A stretch of DNA of 7,841 bases, taken from contig JACCYK010000281.1 of NCBI GenBank assembly GCA_013696525.1, positions 1 through 7,841 on the forward strand, in the 5' to 3' direction. The notes under the pieces were generated by a model. It ran no database searches, was not told the origin of the DNA, and saw only the letters and a program-made list of their open reading frames with translations. This document shows positions 5,531 through 7,841 of this stretch, one piece after another (positions within the stretch are counted from its first letter, which is position 1; each line of letters begins with the position of its first letter). Source of the DNA: Chloroflexia bacterium. GTDB taxonomy: Bacteria > Chloroflexota > Chloroflexia > Thermomicrobiales > UBA6265. The translations under genes were made by a program, and so were the position numbers.

Positions 5531-5815
5531 TTGGCGTCAAGCCTCGCTGTCGAGGATTTCGCGTTCGATGAAGAGAACGAGGAGAAGATCTGGGCCCACG
5601 GCCTCACTGCTGTCAGGATTGTTCAGGTGCTGGACCGGCCACACCGGATACTGAAGTACCGGAGGCTCAGACGAGCGGTCTATCTGCTCATCGGACGTGA
5701 CAGCCAGGGCCAGTGTCTGGCCAGCCCAATCGAGCCTACTCATGATCCAAGGGTCTGGCGGCCAGTAACAGCCTGGCCATGCAAACCGAGCGAGTGGTCG
5801 AGGCTTTCGTCATGA
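5531..5815 (+). CDS. BrnT-like toxin of a toxin-antitoxin pair
   Basis: Up to 94 residues from a TTG at 5531; a stop lies two codons upstream (5525-5527) and no in-frame ATG or GTG is available, so the start is uncertain. Motifs: FAFDEENEEKIWAHGLT (10-26) matches the BrnT/DUF4258-like opening (acidic-x-N-x2-K-x3-H-G); basic KYRRLRR (42-48); YLLIGRDSQGQCL (51-63); then WRPVTAW (76-82). Related short proteins are RNase-like toxins that stop translation by cutting RNA in the cytoplasm. The stop is 18 bases before the RHH gene, matching the toxin-first order of brnTA-type operons. No SD precedes the TTG, so translation may be weak or the true start may have been lost. Activity is inferred from family resemblance. 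Confidence 0.68.
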   Translation: MASSLAVEDFAFDEENEEKIWAHGLTAVRIVQVLDRPHRILKYRRLRRAVYLLIGRDSQGQCLASPIEPTHDPRVWRPVTAWPCKPSEWSRLSS

Positions 5816-5833
5816 GTCGAGAGGAGTTAGTAC

Positions 5834-6169
5834 ATGTGGAGCAAAGACGAGCTAGACGGACTCCAGGATCCCGAAGCTTGGGATGAAGGCGAGGTTCGGC
5901 CCGCCGTGAAGTCGCCGCGGGCGATTGTCTCGGTCGCATTTGCCCGCGGGGACTTCGAGCGCATAGCGGACTACGCCACGCGACGCGGGATGAAGACGTC
6001 GGAATTCATTCGGCGGGCAGCTCTCGAGACAGTGACGCCTCAGCGACACGAGCCAGCGTCGATTATCGTTACCGGCAGCGTTCATACGGCACATCCTGCC
6101 ATAGAGAGTCCTCGTCCGAAGATCGAGGTGACCACCTCACAGCCTGCGCTGGTGTTTGCGACGGCATAA
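5834..6169 (+). CDS. RHH (CopG/BrnA-like) antitoxin
   Basis: 111 residues from ATG 5834, with AGGAG 7 bases upstream, a much stronger ribosome site than the toxin's. An acidic N-terminal tail (DELDGLQDPEAWDEGEVRP, 5-23) is followed by a ribbon-helix-helix: strand RAIVSVAF (29-36), helix A ARGDFERIADYATRRG (37-52) and helix B KTSEFIRRAALETV (54-67). A disordered tail rich in Pro, Thr and Val fills 70-111. The RHH dimer should bind the operon's own promoter and the acidic tail probably neutralises the basic toxin, as in BrnA-type antitoxins. The C-terminal tail is longer than usual for such antitoxins. Stop codons of this and the convergent SnoaL-like gene are only 16 bases apart, with no clear terminator between. 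Confidence 0.75.
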   Translation: MWSKDELDGLQDPEAWDEGEVRPAVKSPRAIVSVAFARGDFERIADYATRRGMKTSEFIRRAALETVTPQRHEPASIIVTGSVHTAHPAIESPRPKIEVTTSQPALVFATA

Positions 6170-6185
6170 CTACTCGCCTGGCGGA

Positions 6186-6614
6186 CTATGACTCGTCGGC
6201 GGGATCATCCGGGATCGCGCCGAGCTGGCGGCGTAAGCCGAGCGCGTCCCAGCCGTCGAAGCCTTCCACGACCATCCCGTCCTCGATCCGGTCCAGGCTC
6301 ATGCCGGAGACCGCGACCCGGCGCCCGGTGGCGGGGATGCCCATAAACTCGCCCTGGTGCGTCCCGGTCAGCGTCCACCGGGTCAGCACCTGGTCGCCCT
6401 CGCCGATCAGGTCGTCAATCGCGAAGTGGAGATCGGGAAAGGCGGCCCGCCATTTCTTCCACTGCCGTCGGAACCCCTCCCGGCCCGAGCCAAAGTCGGG
6501 GTCGTTGCCGGCCGCGAACTCCGAGATATAGCGGTCAATCGCCGCTTCCTGCCCCTCGTTCCAAATCTCCTGGAAGAAACACCGCGCCAGCATCTTGTTC
6601 ACCTCGACCGCCAT
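6186..6614 (-). CDS. SnoaL-like ester cyclase / NTF2-fold protein
   Basis: 142 residues from ATG 6614, with GGATGGG a few bases upstream. The open frame extends to 6779, but the added residues are low-complexity and unlike the family. The sequence fits the SnoaL-like polyketide cyclase family: FFQEIWNEGQEAAIDRYIS (13-31), then GREGFRRQWKKWRAAFPDLH, FAIDDLIGEGDQVLTRWTLT, GTHQGEFMGIPATGRRV, and the closing SGMSLDRIEDGMVVEGFDGWD. These small cone-shaped NTF2-fold proteins bind hydrophobic ligands; most family members have no known reaction, and the gene is not in a polyketide cluster. Cytoplasmic, with no signal. Divergent from the acyltransferase-like gene and convergent with the antitoxin gene. 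Confidence 0.85.
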   Translation of the reverse strand: MAVEVNKMLARCFFQEIWNEGQEAAIDRYISEFAAGNDPDFGSGREGFRRQWKKWRAAFPDLHFAIDDLIGEGDQVLTRWTLTGTHQGEFMGIPATGRRVAVSGMSLDRIEDGMVVEGFDGWDALGLRRQLGAIPDDPADES

Positions 6615-6691
6615 CGCATCCCATCCTGTTCCAAAGCCCGCGCGTTTCCCACGCGGCCGTGACGCGGCGGATGCGCTACGATCTCCGCCTT

Positions 6692-6723
6692 GGCAATTGA
6701 TGATCGCACCTTGCACAATTGCC
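6692..6723. promoter_or_regulatory. 8-bp inverted repeat in a divergent promoter region
   Basis: GGCAATTG (6692-6699) and CAATTGCC (6716-6723) form a perfect 8-bp inverted repeat with a 16-base spacer. The palindromic cores CAATTG are 22 bp apart, two helical turns. It lies between the SnoaL-like gene and the acyltransferase-like gene and overlaps a weak plus-strand promoter (TTGGCA at 6690, CACAAT at 6714, spacer 18). A dimeric regulator site controlling one or both genes is plausible; a transcript hairpin is the alternative. Confidence 0.45.
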
Positions 6724-6837
6724 CGCGAGGTGTCGAGCGCGGCGCCGGCCGGCGTAATCCGTCGATCCGGCCGCGACACGAATCAGGGTATCCGGCAGGC
6801 AGCCCCGTCTGTCCGGCAATGGAGACGAGGAGCATCG

Positions 6838-7841
6838 GTGGCGCAAGCGACAAAATTTGGCCCGCTCGACGCCGCGAAGTCAACGGCGCGGTACTCCCGG
6901 GTTGATCGTATCGTGCTGCGCGGCATCGTCGCGGCCAGTTGGGTCACCTGGGCGGTGCCGTGGCCGATCTGGCATGTGCTCTCCTCCGCCACCGGTATGT
7001 ACTTCATGCTCCGCCAAAAGCCGCGCCACATCGCGCTGACCAACATCCGGCACGTGCGCCACCAGAACCCGCCACCGGGACCGGTGGCCTGGTACATCGG
7101 GGCCCAGCAGATCGCCACCCACGCCAAAACCATCATCGGCACCTTGCAATCGGGGGTCCGCTTGCCCGATCCGATCAAACGATTGGACATGAACGGGACC
7201 GCGAACATCGCGCCCTCACTCAATCAACGCGGCATTATCATCGTCGCGCCCCACGCCGGGCCCTACCCCACGCTCGGCCTGATGGCGAACGACTGGCTGC
7301 GGGAGCAGGGGTTTCGCGGCGAGCTGGCGATCGTGGCCCGGCTCTTCCGCCCATTTCGCTCCGGCGCTTTGATGGACTGGTTTATCGCCTGCTTCGCCAA
7401 GGCCGAAGCGCGGATCATCCCGGTCGATCAGTCACCCCTGCGGATGGCGGCGCAACTCCGCGGTGTCCTCGACGCGAAGGGCATCGTCGTCCTCTTCGTT
7501 GATGAGCCAACCCCCACGCCCTCCATCGAGATCCCGTTCTTCGACAGCGTGATCAAGCTCCCGGCCGGACCGGTCCGGCTAGCCCAGGCCACCGGCAGCA
7601 TCATCGTTCCCTGTGTCGTCACCTTCGGCAAAGGGCGCCGCGTCACGGTCGATCTCGAGCCCGCGATTGAACCGATCGGCACCCCGACCGAGATGCTGAC
7701 CGCCATTGCCCAAGCGCTCGAGCCGCTAATCGACGAGCACTTGGACCAATGGGCGATGCTGACCCCGATCTGGCTCACCGACAACCAGCGGCCACCGGCC
7801 GGTTTTAGCTACGCCGATCTCCATCTGCACACCATCGGCAG
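6838..7841 (+). CDS. Acyltransferase-like (LPLAT) protein fused to a PHP domain (partial, runs off right edge)
   Basis: The frame is open from GTG 6838 (GAGGAG 5 bases upstream) to the window end, giving 334 codons. Residues about 25-320 match the LpxL/HtrB-type lysophospholipid acyltransferase fold: a hydrophobic N-terminal segment (26-54), RGIIIVAPHAGPYPTLG (131-147), GELAIVARLFRPFRS, GVLDAKGIVVLFVDEP (209-224), IPFFDSVIKLPAGPVRLA (232-249), TGSIIVPCV and DQWAML. Such enzymes acylate lipids at the inner membrane face. The HX4D/E motif is altered: H139 is followed at the acid position by P144. After TDNQRPPAGF the chain reads SYADLHLHTIG (324-334), the first metal motif of PHP phosphoesterases (D327, H329, H331). 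The rest of that domain is beyond the window. A two-domain protein is thus likely; its substrate is unknown. Confidence 0.78.
   Translation, partial: MAQATKFGPLDAAKSTARYSRVDRIVLRGIVAASWVTWAVPWPIWHVLSSATGMYFMLRQKPRHIALTNIRHVRHQNPPPGPVAWYIGAQQIATHAKTIIGTLQSGVRLPDPIKRLDMNGTANIAPSLNQRGIIIVAPHAGPYPTLGLMANDWLREQGFRGELAIVARLFRPFRSGALMDWFIACFAKAEARIIPVDQSPLRMAAQLRGVLDAKGIVVLFVDEPTPTPSIEIPFFDSVIKLPAGPVRLAQATGSIIVPCVVTFGKGRRVTVDLEPAIEPIGTPTEMLTAIAQALEPLIDEHLDQWAMLTPIWLTDNQRPPAGFSYADLHLHTIG

Noticed and set aside
6615..6779. 55-residue N-terminal extension of the SnoaL-like gene
   Set aside because: It covers the divergent promoter region and its inverted repeat, and the family begins at the ATG at 6614, which has a ribosome site.
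7428..7784. Minus-strand 118-codon open frame inside the acyltransferase gene
   Set aside because: Antisense to conserved acyltransferase motifs; Ser/Thr-rich shadow product.

Overview
The window is GC-rich bacterial DNA with short gaps, strong GC bias at third codon positions in most genes, twin-arginine (Tat) signal peptides on two exported proteins, and no phage or transposase genes. The mix of a SelA-fold PLP enzyme, a Tat-exported M23 peptidase, a SnoaL-like protein, a lysophospholipid-acyltransferase-like protein and a BrnT-like toxin/RHH antitoxin pair would fit a Chloroflexota (Thermomicrobia-like) or similar high-GC soil or thermophilic bacterium. This placement is an inference from gene style only; there is no rRNA or other marker gene.

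Left part (1-1413), all on the minus strand: the first 31 codons of a Tat-exported protein running off the left edge, preceded by a good SD and, much further upstream, a near-consensus sigma70 promoter; a small membrane-protein gene broken by a frameshift; and an ArsR-family regulator carrying the CVC metal-site motif. The regulator and the membrane gene probably form one transcription unit.

Centre (1596-5283): a complete SelA-like/DgaE-like PLP enzyme on the plus strand, reading away from arsR; a three-TM membrane protein with less GC-biased codons, resembling small helical membrane proteins of the SLATT/Pycsar-TM style; a 51-aa proline-rich protein on the minus strand; a Tat-exported M23 (LytM-type) metallopeptidase with an SH3-like tail on the minus strand; and, divergent from it, a 69-aa protein with a CX3C...CXC cysteine set.

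Right part (5284-7841): a roughly 250-bp gap holding a cluster of GTTCG/CGAAC half-sites, then a two-gene toxin-antitoxin unit (BrnT-like toxin, then RHH antitoxin) on the plus strand. A SnoaL-like gene converges on it from the minus strand. Divergent from that, across a spacer with an 8-bp perfect inverted repeat, is an acyltransferase-like gene that reads without a stop into the first motif of a PHP domain (ADLHLHT) and leaves the window.

Most genes look like independent one- or two-gene units, with no single pathway joining them. The best candidates for new biology are the acyltransferase-PHP fusion with a missing catalytic acid, the toxin-antitoxin unit with its half-site array, and the two small proteins (cysteine-set and PQRP-repeat).
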